This document shows positions 47,031 through 56,759 of a DNA stretch of 64,000 nucleotides, one piece after another; position 1 is the stretch's first letter; each line of letters begins with the position of its first letter. The position numbers and the translations under genes are program-made. The notes below the pieces were generated by a model that did no database searches, was not told the origin of the DNA, and was given only the letters and a program-made list of their open reading frames with translations. Source of the DNA: Rhyzopertha dominica (Eukaryota; Arthropoda; Insecta; Coleoptera; Bostrichidae). Where the stretch lies: NCBI GenBank assembly GCA_025024175.1, contig QCXZ01000064.1:49311325-49375324 (forward strand), written 5' to 3'.

Positions 47031-49180
47031 TTACATTTTGAAAATAAAGACCGTCAAAATATTATACGACTGACTGAGACTTATCCTCCTTTTAGTTGCA
47101 ATTAATGGTGTGGGTGAACTTTTTGGAGAGCAGGTATTATTCACAGGTATACCATCTAAAACAATTTCAAGTCGCCGTTGTGTTTCACGGTTGTTCAAAT
47201 GGAAAGCAACCACTTCTGTTTTCGCAGGATTTGATTGTAGACCTCATTTTCTAAGATATTTGTTTAATATTCGATGATCTTGATTGATGATATTTTCGGT
47301 ATTAAACAGGTGTTCTGCTTTGCAATGGCTAAATCGTCCGCATACATAAATTTTTAAGTGTCGCATTCCGTTTATCTGAGATATAAATATTAAACATTAA
47401 AGGAGAAATTACAGATCCCTGCGGAAGAGCATGAAAGACTATGAAATGAACTTATTTTTCCATTTAGGTATACTTGAAAAAGCCTGTCGCTCGACATTTT
47501 ATTAATGAGTCGCAGGAACAATTTACATGGAGTAAGCTGATACAATTTATATAACAATCCATCCTTCCAAACAGTGTCATAAGCGGACGTTAGGTCAATA
47601 AATGCTGCACCTGTTTTCATTTTATCTTGATACCTTTTCTCAATATATGTAGTAAGAGCAAGCAGCTGATCGCAGCAGTTTCCACAAGACACGAAGCTAG
47701 CTTGTTCAACAGATATTTTACTACCAACAAAATCTAGAAGCCTTCTATATAAAATGTGTTCTAGAATCTTATAACGATTTTAATCTTCCTAAAAAGCTTG
47801 GGTAGCCTCAACGTATTAATTACGTAATTGTAAAAGTTTACTAGCCATTTTCGAACTTTTGGGCCAAAATGTTTAAAGAATTCATGATATATACTGTCTA
47901 CTCCCGCCCGCTGCGGGTTGAGTTATCGAACTCATGAGAGAAAAAGCATGTTGATTGCTTCTACGAATNCTTTTTAAGTGCAACTTTATCTTCATTTTGG
48001 TTGCTTTACTAATTGATGGCTTTGAAATCCTTTTTATTCTTTTAGCTAAGTTTCTCGATGAACGATTTTTAGCACGATCTATGAAAGGTTAAATCCAGAT
48101 TTTAGCATTCAGAGTAGATTCCAGGCTGTGCGGCTACTGTGTGTAAAATTGAGGTTTTCAAGGGTATCTCTCCATCTTGATGTTCGAGCAGTGTTTAGCT
48201 ATTTTAAGAGTTGTTCACCTACATCTGGATCTCTAATCTATTTGTATGAACTATATAATAGTTCACATTCCTCGCTCCACCATGGAATGTATACTTTTCT
48301 AAGGCCTCTGGGAATATGTTTCTTGGCAGTGCTAATTACTAATGCAAAAAACCTTCCATAATTCTTCAGCTGTGGTTGTATCCACCTAATATCATCATTC
48401 AGCTGCCTTTCAAAGTTTCACCAATTCGCTTTGCAAAAATTCCATCTTGGTAACGATAAGCAGTTGATGACTGGGATAGTTGTACCAGCTGTAGATATTA
48501 CAGGTCTATGTTGGGATCTTCGGAAATCATCAATTGCTTGACTCAAGACATCAATTTCAGAAGCGAAAGTCAAGGCCGGGTTGTAATCTCTGTTCCACCT
48601 AGTAGAATGGAACGTAGCCTTATGTTTTACATCAAAAAGAAGCTTTAGATTATTCGTTTTAGCCCTGTTTGCAGTTGTATACCTGCTTCATTACAGATAT
48701 TATATCCCCATAATTCATGATCTATGAAATTGTTGGGCCTGTCAATGCTGGGGGGGGGTGTATATGTTGACGATAGTGAGGTTGTTTATTTCAATTGCTA
48801 AAATAAAGATATTTTGCGCACAAGAATGAGATATTGAAATATTATGTGTGCCGCATTTAGCATAAGTAGCAATACCGTATTGCGGATGGTTCACTGCTCC
48901 TACAAGGTTAAAACCTGGAATGCACCCTCGTTTATGTATCTAAATGTCATCAGCTACATGAGTTTCTTAAATAGTGATAAAGTCAATGTTCTCTTGTCGC
49001 ATAAGCTTTCCCAAGTATTCACTTTTTGCTTTACTAATACCTTCAATATTGATTTGGCATATACAAATCACAGGACCATTTGTCAGGTGATTTTGCAAAG
49101 TAGTATTTGCGTGCTGTGTTTCCGTGTTCATGGTGTTTTTTGCCAGGAGATCTAGGAAGACACTCTGACAATCCAACGTT
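47031..49180 (-). pseudogene. CR1/jockey-like LINE relic (endonuclease plus RT)
   Basis: Minus-strand order matches one LINE ORF2. 49080-48960 reads ICQINIEGISKAKSEYLGKL and ENIDFITI, a stop, ETHVADD, the start of the APE endonuclease. 48900-48770 reads GIATYAKCGTHN and TIVNIYT. Then 47692-47390 holds the RT blocks KTGAAFIDLTSAYDTVW and RLFQVYLNGKISS. 47430-47380 gives LPQGSVISPLMFNIYIS. 47344-47333 encodes the catalytic YADD (in KFMYADDLAIAKQN). 47213-47031 reads VVAFHLNNRETQRRLEIVLD, the segment after the palm. Stops and frameshifts occur throughout, so it is inactive. The 3' end beyond about 47031 (C-terminus, tail) is missing. Confidence 0.85.
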
Positions 49181-49240
49181 GCTAGTTTATTTAATTAGGG
49201 TGCACCAAAATATTGGCAAACTAGCATTATACCCACCATT

Positions 49241-49510
49241 GTATTAATTACACTTACTAAATGGAATACAGTNCCGCAACTTCCATCATATTTGGAGTGA
49301 AAGTTTTGGCGAAAACATTCAAATTTCGCAATGTTAATTTTACTTAGATTGGAATTGGAATAAGACCACGATCAATAATGAAAACCCTTTATTGATCAAG
49401 GTATAGACAAACAAACTTTGGGAAATTTGAATGTTCCCGCAAAAACTTTTACTCCAAATGTAGCGGACGTTGCGGTACTGTATTCCATTTAGTGGCTGTA
49501 GTATTAATAT
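49241..49510. mobile_element. ~270-bp inverted-repeat MITE
   Basis: Arms of at least 75 bp: AAATGGAATACAGT...GCAAC on the left and its complement on the right (near 49440-49491), with GTGAAAGTTTTGGCG/CGCAAAAACTTTTAC and CATTCAAATTT shared. Weaker complementarity continues outwards on both sides. It sits directly beyond the 5' end of the LINE relic. Confidence 0.75.
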
Positions 49511-49679
49511 TCAATTTGGCGTTAGTAACGGTGAAACAGGTTTTTCCTTAAATAATATGTTATTTGAGTAATTCAGGAGTAAATAAATCTAATAGTATTG
49601 GTTACGCAAATTACTGCGATTAATGGAAAACGCCGAATTAGATAGTTTACATACTTTGCACCTCGCCTAACAATTCTCC

Positions 49680-50150
49680 GTTGAACCCATTTAACAAATC
49701 CAAATGGTCCTCACGTGGTCAGTTCGCGCCGATAACCTATTCGGTCTCCGATGCCCTGGCATAAATAAGACTGGGAAAAAGCTGTTCCTTGACGATNTAC
49801 TGCCGGGGTTACGACGCCCTCATTGCTGATTAGGCCCGAACGCCGGAGCGTGTTGTTCTGAATGCCGCCTGGGGTTTTCGTTCCACCTGTTTCAGGTANC
49901 TTCAGCGCGATCAATATAATCGTCTGTAGTTCTGGCAAAGCAGTGCGGGTACGTGATAAAATTTTTAGTGGTTTGTAAAGCAGTCGTGTTCGGGCGACTC
50001 TGGATGTCTGGGGTTGTGCTTAAATGGGGCAGATTTTATTGGGACATAGCTGGGGGATTTGGAGGTATACGAGCGGTGAATCGTGCCACGGGATTTCTTT
50101 ACTGTACCAGATCTGAAGATTTACGACTTCCTGGGTTGAAAATATGTAAC
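49680..50150. other. GC/CpG-richer stretch, identity unknown
   Basis: Elevated GC with overlapping frames on both strands (49711-49938 minus, 49953-50156 plus). The minus frame reads TGGTKTPGGIQNNTLRRSG but matches nothing I recognise. May be the 5' part of a transposon. Confidence 0.25.
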
Positions 50151-50360
50151 GGATAAAACGCAGTGAACTTGCGTTACTTAAAAGCAATGGCAGTAAGAAG
50201 ACGTAAGGAATTATAAAGTCCTGTTACCGCTAAGAGATAAAAGCGTGTAGCGGAGGTATACGGTACTAGCAATCAGTAGCGCAGCCAAAAAATTAACTGA
50301 GAGAGGCAAAAAAGTTGAGTAGAAACAAGAAGGAATCAGAAAAGGTCTGACCTAAGTTTT

Positions 50361-50548
50361 AATATTATAAAAGGATCACGAGGATCGGACCAAAATAAAA
50401 CTATTAAGTCAGCTCTTCAGCAACGTTTCCACGTCAGTAGGACGCTATCATCTCAAAGCCTGAAGAAGACGTCCTACCGACGTCGAAACGTTGCTGAAGA
50501 GCTGACTTAATAGTTTTATTTTGGTCCGATTCCCGGGATCCTTTTATA
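50361..50548. repeat. 188-bp perfect-type hairpin of a PLE terminus
   Basis: Left arm 50364-50442 and right arm 50470-50548 are inverted copies. Shared from outside in are AAAAGGATC, TCGGACCAAAATAAAACTAT, TAAGTCAGCTCTTCAGCAAC and GTAGGAC. Only about 27 bases separate the arms. The right arm carries a hammerhead-like core (50460-50490: CUGAAGA, one A, GACGUC, 5-nt loop, GACGUC, GAAAC). A PLE end seems to have been joined to an inverted copy of itself. Confidence 0.8.
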
Positions 50549-50630
50549 TTATTTACTTTACGGACGTGATACACAAATTCCTAAATTGTAATATTATACT
50601 TAATTATTACCTGTATGTATAGACAAGGGT

Positions 50631-50825
50631 TATAGGAGTATTTTAATTAGGTTTTCCAGCAAAATATATTTTATATATTGCCATTTTTAACCACGAATCG
50701 AACCCAGAATCTTTTGATTGATAATCAGATACCCTATCACTGCACTGTCACAGTAGTAGATCTATTTCAAAGTTTGATATATACGTAATGCTAGTGAAAG
50801 CCATCTGGCGCTTTTATAGCTGAGT
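50631..50825 (-). repeat. tRNA-like repeat, left-hand copy
   Basis: Minus strand contains B box GGGTTCGATTC, an anticodon-like arm with loop TTATCAA, and A-box-like CAGTGCAGTGATAGGG. The downstream body (TCAAAGTTTGATATATACG...AATGCTAGTGAAAGCCATCT) and the outer TATAGGAGTATTTTAATTAG match the repeat at 54126-54364, on the other side of the PLE pair. Confidence 0.6.
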
Positions 50826-50899
50826 CGCTTGTCACTTGTTATTTGCGAGCTGCAGAGCGGACTTCTGCTACGATAGCCGGAATCTGGCGACAAGTAACT

Positions 50900-51563
50900 A
50901 ATTACGACCCAAACTATATCATAGTTAAATATTGGTTTAGGCTTTCGCGGCCAAGGTTTGTAGAAAACTGTGTTATCGGACTTTCTNGCCGTAGTCGGTT
51001 GGCTGCTGTCCCTGACGTTTCACCGGTTCGAGTGACCGGCATCCTCAGAGGTCTGTAAGTGCTTCTGTCTTGGTTCGACTTCTGCGGCAAACTGTCAAAC
51101 TGACGTGTTGCTTACTCGGATCTCGCGCATTGATGCCGTGGTAGTCCCTTATCAGTGCCCGTTCGTTTCTTGGCAATTTTGGTATGAGCAAGTGCCGGTA
51201 GCCAGTAAGAGTTTCCTCTTGCCGGTTAAAGTTATCCTTGTGTTTCTCAACCTCTGTGACTTCCTGGACTAGTCTACAATGATACCCAGCTGTCGAAGCA
51301 AGTACTTGCGTGTCCTCGAACAGTATTTCATAATGTCCGTTGCCGAGCACATGTTCAGCTACTCCAGATTTTTGAACATGTCCTAGACGAAAATTCCTTT
51401 TATGTTCATTCAATCTTGTCTTGATCGATCTTTTAGTCCCTGACGTCGAAAGCGGGTCTCTTTTCTTTGGCCGATCTTAGAGCCTGCTGTACTTTTTGTG
51501 TGGGCTTGAAGATTGTCTTTATACCATGTTTTTCTAAGAGTCTGCCAATCCGATTGGTCACCT
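50900..51563 (-). pseudogene. PLE copy 1: GIY-YIG region and 3' end
   Basis: On the minus strand 51563 begins CAGGTGACCAATCGGATTGG (protein VTNRIGRLLEKHGIKTIFK in one frame) and runs through KTRLNEHKRNFRLGHVQKSG, VAEHVLGNGHYEILFEDTQV and LPRNERALIRDYHGINARDP. This is the C-terminal part of a Penelope-like ORF. Against copy 2 it lacks about 55 bp, exactly the stretch encoding VYRIPCACGKVYIGTT, so the GIY-YIG catalytic motif and Cys pair are gone. The 3' region carries the hammerhead-like fold at 51014-51106 and extends to about 50900. It is 5' truncated at 51563, where it meets copy 2 head to head. Confidence 0.85.
51014..51106 (-). ncRNA. Hammerhead ribozyme-like motif (PLE copy 1)
   Basis: Minus strand: ACGU then C (cleavage-site position), stem I side AGUUU, a ~45-nt loop, GACCU, box CUGAGGA, one U, stem II GCCGGU/ACCGGU, then GAAACGUC whose ACGU pairs with the first ACGU as stem III. 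Conserved boxes CUGANGA and GAAA are intact. Stem I has a mismatch and stem III is 4 bp. Hammerheads of this kind are known from PLE terminal repeats; activity here is not shown. Confidence 0.55.
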
Positions 51564-51564
51564 G

Positions 51565-52159
51565 CTGGAACTCCTCGTACACAAGTTCACCACAGATCTA
51601 GTAGAACTCAATCGAGCATGCCTCACTGGAAGCTATTTTATTTATTTAAAGGCGAATTCTATGAACAAATACGCAGGAGTAGCTATGGGGACCCCACTAA
51701 GTTCGGTAGTTGCGAATTTATATATGGAGAATTTTGAGCAGAATGCATTAGATACAGCAGAACATAAACCAGCAGTTTGGCACAGGTATGTGGATGACAC
51801 TTTTGTCATATGGAAGCACGACGGCAAACAAAACTTGGATCGCTTTCTAACACATCTAAACAATCAACACCCTAACATCAGGTTTACTATGGAATCTGAG
51901 GAAAATGATAAACTAGCTTCCTTGACGTTTTAGTTACTAGAAGTGGAGGTCACATATTGCACGCCGTATACAGAAAAGCCACACATACTGACCGATACCT
52001 GAACCGGACCTCAAATCATCACCCTCGACAAGAACGAGGTCTAGTAACAATGCAAAATATGCACTCCGAACTTTCTGAAACGGGAACTGAAACATTTAGA
52101 GCGAGCATTCCGAGCCAATGGGTAGAGCGCCGAGGAAATCAAAAATGCTGTAAGGGTAG
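51565..52159 (+). pseudogene. PLE copy 2: reverse transcriptase part
   Basis: Starts within the RT: FTTDLVELNRACLTGSYF, then after a frameshift KGEFYEQ and GVAMGTPLSSVVANLYMENF. The catalytic motif follows as HRYVDDTFVIWKHD (YVDD intact). HPNIRFTMESEENDKLASLTF ends in a stop, where one frameshift leads into LHAVYRKATHTDRYLNRTSN, then the segment ending EEIKNAVR-like sequence. Copying RNA into DNA would be its role in an intact Penelope element. Here the 5' third is absent, and the ORF is broken by several frameshifts and an LTR inserted at 52160. Joined in sequence order with 53337-54095. Confidence 0.9.
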
Positions 52160-53336
52160 TGTAGTTATAAAAAAAGAACGTCTTTACTTCAAATTTGATT
52201 GTTGGTGAACATATTAGATAGGTCCTCTAAATTCGCGGCGTCAAAGATATGGAAAACACAGAAACGACGCTTTTATCTCTTAAAAGTTTTTATTGGAGAC
52301 TTTTTGTTGTCCTGGACGATGAGAATCTTCGGAACGGCGAAATTCACGAACAGGCTATTGTGATATCGGTGTAGTTCATCCATCGTGAATCAAAGTTATA
52401 TTTGAGATATAGTGATCTACACAATAAACATATAGCCATAGCGGTCATAGTGATTGGTAAAGTCATCTGACTAGTTCTAGACCAAAACTCGACCTTTGTC
52501 GTCTTGGACGGAATTACGCCATTCGGCGACCATTGACCACGGTGCTTTCTCCTAATAAGGTAAGGGAATCTGTGGTATATCGGAACGTATACCTAAGATT
52601 TGCCAATAACCGTTTCTTCATGGACATCCCTTTCATTTAGGCTCTTTTTTACTCCATCCTTGGCCCGGCCGAGATATCGGTGCGTCCTTCCTTTAGAGAC
52701 GTCATCACACACGTCATCACACCCCTACGTCATCGGACGTATCAGCAGTCATCAGCATCCCGTCGGATAAACATAGGGCATCGAAGATCACTGTTGAAGG
52801 TAACCTGAAAGGAGCATGACGATGAGTACCTAGAATATAACACATTTTCCGATCGTTAGGTATAAATTAAATAATAACATGCTTACCTGGATTAATTTCA
52901 TTTAATCGGTACTGTTATTGGTTTAGTATCCACTGACGTACTTACGCGTTAGCATTAGTATTCCCCGATATATAGAGCTATATTACACAATATAAGGTTG
53001 ATTTGTATTTAAGGACACCAGTGCGCACTCGTTAGGGATAATTTACGTAATAATTCACTTGTCATTGTCACCATCACTTTATTTATAGTCACAATCAGTT
53101 GCAGGTAATTACTTTAATATAAAAGTGAGGACGTTCTACATCTTAAGTTTTCTTTTCGACGTGTGATGTTGGAAGCTTATCACTCACTANTGTATCACTG
53201 AACCCCACCGTCTCCACTGAGTTAGCAGTGTCTCAGACGGAAGGGACTTTAAAAATTTGTGTGACGGTCTGCGTTGCTGACTACCCCGTCTAAACTTTGT
53301 AATAATAAAGTTGTTATTTAGAGTAAACCCGTTACA
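52160..53336 (+). mobile_element. Probable solo LTR inserted in PLE copy 2
   Basis: The 1177-bp insert interrupts a PLE ORF that continues on both sides. It begins TGTAGTTATAAAA and ends AAACCCGTTACA (TG...CA, with TGTA/TACA ends). It carries an AATAAA signal shortly before its 3' end (GTAATAATAAAGTTG), a TATA-like CGATATATAGAG near 52970 and no coding sequence. This fits a single LTR left by recombination of a BEL- or gypsy-type element. Flanking GGTAG and GTGCC do not form a clear target duplication, so the exact ends carry a few bases of uncertainty. Confidence 0.65.
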
Positions 53337-54095
53337 GTGCCACGAATCCTAGTTTTAAAAATACTGAAACCGAAAGCTCAGCACCTCCGGAGATCGGAAA
53401 GGCTTTCTTGCCGTATATACCCCAGGTGACCGATCGGATTGGCAGACCCTTAGAAAAACATAAAGACAATCTTCAAGTCCTCACAAAAAGTTCAGCAGGC
53501 CCTAAAATCGGCCAAAGACAAAAGAGACCCGCTTTCGACGTCAGATGTTTATCGCATCCCGTGCGCATGCGGAAAGGTTTACATTGGGACCACTAGAAGA
53601 TTGATCAAGACAAGATTGAATGAACATTAAAGGAATTGTCGACTAGGACATGTTCAAAAATATGCAGTAGCTGAACATGCGCTCGGCAACGGACTCCATG
53701 AAATACTGTTCGAGGACACGCAAGTACTTGCTTCGACCGCTGGGTATCATCACTACTCCGGGAAGCCATAGAACTTGAACAAGGACAACTTTAACCGACA
53801 AGAGGAAACTCTTAAACTAAGCACAGCCTGGCTACCGGCACTTGCTAATACATACCAAAATTGCCAAGAAACGAACATGCACTGATAAGGGACCACCACG
53901 GCATCAATACGGTTCGCGCGCGAGATCCGAGTAAGCAACACGACGTCAGTTTGACAGTTTGCCGCAGAAGTCGAACCAAGACAGAAGCACTTACAGAACT
54001 CTGAGGATGCCGGTCACTCGAACCGGTGAAACGTCAAGGATAACACCCAACTGACGATGGCCAGAAAGCCCGATAACACAGTTTTCTATATCATA
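53337..54095 (+). pseudogene. PLE copy 2: GIY-YIG endonuclease part and 3' end
   Basis: Continues the ORF with ATNPSFKNTETESSAPPEIG, VTDRIGRPLEKHKDN, then (frame-shifted) DVYRIPCACGKVYIGTTRR, KTRLNEH, stop, and VAEHALGNGLHEILFEDTQ. VYRI...VYIG is the GIY-YIG nuclease signature (first Gly replaced by Asp), with the CAC pair of the PLE-specific Cys motif. Stops and frameshifts inactivate it. The 3' part runs into the hammerhead-like fold at 53942-54035 and ends near 54095, where similarity to copy 1 stops after an internal deletion (ACAGTTTTCTA joined to TATCATAG). Confidence 0.9.
53942..54035 (+). ncRNA. Hammerhead ribozyme-like motif (PLE copy 2)
   Basis: GACGU (53942-53946) and ACGUC (54031-54035) form a 5-bp stem III; C53947 is at the cleavage position. 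AGUUU (53948-53952) pairs with GAACU (53996-54000) as stem I. CUGAGGA (54001-54007) and GAAA (54028-54031) are the conserved boxes, separated by one U and stem II GCCGGU/ACCGGU with loop CACUCGA. All invariant core bases are present. The extra U before stem II and the short stems leave activity uncertain. Confidence 0.6.
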
Positions 54096-54125
54096 GTTAT
54101 TTATTATCTGTGTGGATAATTAATG

Positions 54126-54364
54126 ATTATAGGAGTATTTTAATTGGAATCGAACTCGGAACATTTGATTGCTAGTCAAATGTACTACCATTGTACTATC
54201 AAAACCCTATTGAAGTGGCATATATGTATCAAAGTTTTTAATGTAATGCTACTTAAAGCCATTTAGTTATAAACGCCCCTTTTGACTAGCAATTCTTGGT
54301 CAAAGCTAACAACACTATCAAAAATATATTTGCCTGCAAAACCCAATTAAAATACTCTTATAAT
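54126..54364. repeat. 239-bp tRNA-like repeat with 22-bp inverted ends
   Basis: The ends (ATTATAGGAGTATTTTAATT, then GG, at 54126-54147, and the complement at 54343-54364) match at 21 of 22 positions. Inside, on the minus strand, lies a tRNA-like unit: B box GAGTTCGATTCC, a 7-bp anticodon-type arm CATTTGA/TCAAATG with loop CTAGCAA (U33 present, AGC at the anticodon position), and ACAATGGTAGTAC as the D-arm region. Partner of the repeat at 50631. Confidence 0.65.
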
Positions 54365-54575
54365 TATTAAATTTTAAGGTTTATTTTTCTTTTTTTATTT
54401 TGGACAATTCATTTAATACCTCTGCAGAAGTCACTGGAACTTCTTGGTGTTTGTTCAGCGGCCATTGTCTCTGTGATTACTTCGTTGTGTCACCATTATA
54501 GAACAGTTTAGTGGAATAAAACGGAAACTTCTAAAAAGCCAAAACTGCGAAGCTCTAGCAAATGTGGCCACTTCA

Positions 54576-54949
54576 GCGTGCAGCTATCATAGCTATCTAT
54601 CTCGTCCGCCATGTTGGAACCACTGACAGTTCGAGCTCTGTGTACTGCTTATAGNAATGGGCCGTCTCCGATTAAAAAATTTCATTTTTGCAGGCTTTTC
54701 TAAAGACGAAAACGACAAAACCAACAGAATTGGGTTAAAATCTCGTGACAACCCTAAAATACCTAATATGAGATCCTAACCTAATTACCTTCGTGGTTTT
54801 TAGTATTTCCTTGTTTTTGCCTCTAAAATCACCTCCAGCTCCAACTCAACAGAGACTACCGACACCCCTAAACAATACACAGAGCTCTATCAGTGGACCT
54901 CAACATGTCAGACGAGTCAGCTATATAATATAGTGCTATAAGCGTCATG
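54576..54949. mobile_element. ~370-bp inverted-repeat element
   Basis: Left 54576-54680 and right 54830-54949 are imperfect inverted copies: GCGTGCAGCTATCATAG, CTCGTCCGCCATGTTGG, CCACTGACAG and GAGCTCTGTGTACTG on the left have complements in the same order on the right. Arms are about 100 bp with a ~150-bp AT-rich loop. No coding content. Confidence 0.7.
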
Positions 54950-56023
54950 CTATTCTCAATTTGGCGAGGATTATAGAATTTTGCATTTCTCAATCCATCT
55001 GTGTAACGACATACTGCCGCATGCGTCAAATTCTTTTGAGTAAGTTATCTGCTATCTCTTCGCATAATTTAAGCTTGGAAAGGATAGCAATAAAAAGTAC
55101 CAGTAACCGATTCGTGAAATGCGTCGCCCGTTATCGTTAGTTGTTAGCAATCATGCAACTTTGTCAGATTTTAAAAATATTCTTCGTATTTTGCAACTTT
55201 AAGCAAATAATGTGCAATATCATTTTTTTTTTCAAGGCGAACCTAAAGCTTTGTAGCAACTCGTACAAGTACAATTTTATATTCTCAACTTTACTCATTA
55301 ACTTCATCAACATATTTCTAACNAATCTGTGCGTAGTTAAATTAGTTTTGGTGAGTGTGCTGGTAAATGCAGTATATTTACGTACTCCACTTCACTCTAT
55401 CCAAACCAAAATCGTAACCCCCAACAAACGCAATTCCATCCAACAGAGCTCCTTGTGCTAACGTCCCGTTGCTATCCAGAAACACCTGGACGGTTGGTGA
55501 TTTGTGGCGAATGAAAAAAGATGGGAATGTCGCCATAAAGCACAATCAGCGGGCATTACTTCGACGCCTTCCATAAATCACCGAATCCTTTTTGCTGTCA
55601 CACTTGGCGGGTTCCCGGAATTGTGTGAATATTAATCTCCGGGGGAAGTTCAGAACGGGTCCTGGGCGTTCCGCCGTTGGAAGGCTTCCCCAGATCGGGA
55701 AGTCCATGGTTAATTAATCATAATCGTCAGTGGGGGGAAGCTGGGGAACAATTATAAATGGGTATTTATCTAAACGAAGTCTAATTGGAGCAGTTCATGC
55801 GGTGGTGAAAGCGAAGAGGATGTATTTAACTGGTTTACAAGTTTGTAATTAAGTAAGCATCCTTGTTATTTTGCGCTTATGGTAGTAAGTTCTCTGTTCC
55901 CGAGTAACTATAATTATAGACACACTAAGCCTCTCATATGCATTCCCAAGTGTAACGTGTAAAGTGTAGGTAGGCCCGGCTACTGATTGTAGAAGAAAGA
56001 CTACAGTTGGAGAACAAGTTGTA
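54950..56023. other. No gene; GC-richer island at 55420-55830
   Basis: The 106-codon AT-rich frame at 55141-55461 is not convincing. 55420-55830 is GC-richer, with TTAATTAATCATAATCG homeodomain-type sites and GAATATTAATCTCCGG. Candidate conserved non-coding or enhancer sequence. Confidence 0.3.
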
Positions 56024-56757
56024 CAGGGTTTCTATAAATAATTCATGCAACGCGAGCGACGTTGATGTCTTAATTCTTTGTGTCGCCGTTTTATAACTAC
56101 TGCCAAGCTGCATATGCACGGCGGTCACGAGAACATCAATGAGCACGATAGTAGGATAGTGCTGATTACTGAAGTTTGCAAATCAAGTTACAGTCACGAA
56201 ATTGATGGCTTTGTTAAGATTTTCCAAGAATTTACGGTTCTTTTTTAATTTCAAAGGTAAGAAATTACAATAATTATTGGTATAGTAAGCTTATGATCAC
56301 AACCTATACAGTTTACACCCTTGCACTGCGGAAGCTTTGTGTAAAGCTGCTGCTAACGTTAATACCACTTAGTTTGTGAATTTCACCATTACGGCAAGCA
56401 ATATCTTTTAGTCCATTGTAGTGCAATAATTTAACAGGCTTTTTGTAGCCACAAGCTCACAAATACGATACATAACCTAAAAGTAATACGAAACCGTGTC
56501 AGCCCACAGCTTCAAAATGTGAGCTTTCTACAACCTTAAAGTTGATTATTACACAAGAACACTATAGAATATGTTGAAAATACAAACTCCTACGCCTTTT
56601 CTCATATTAAAATATATCAAATAATTCAATAATCGACAGATGACAAGTATACGTCAAAACAATTGTTGTGTTCACCTTCCTGAGGGGCGGCAAACTGATT
56701 TAGTCGACAATTTCCATAAAAGTCATAGATACATGAATCAATTATAGAAACCCAGTG
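56024..56757. mobile_element. TA-flanked MITE family, longer copy (734 bp)
   Basis: Starts CAGGGTTTCTATAAATAATT and ends TTATAGAAACCCAGTG, with TA at 56022-56023 and 56758-56759. It shares termini and flanking internal blocks with the 371-bp copy at 41610. Its extra ~360-bp middle shows no transposase motif, so it is also non-autonomous. Mariner-type by terminus and TA target. Confidence 0.75.
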
Positions 56758-56759
56758 TA

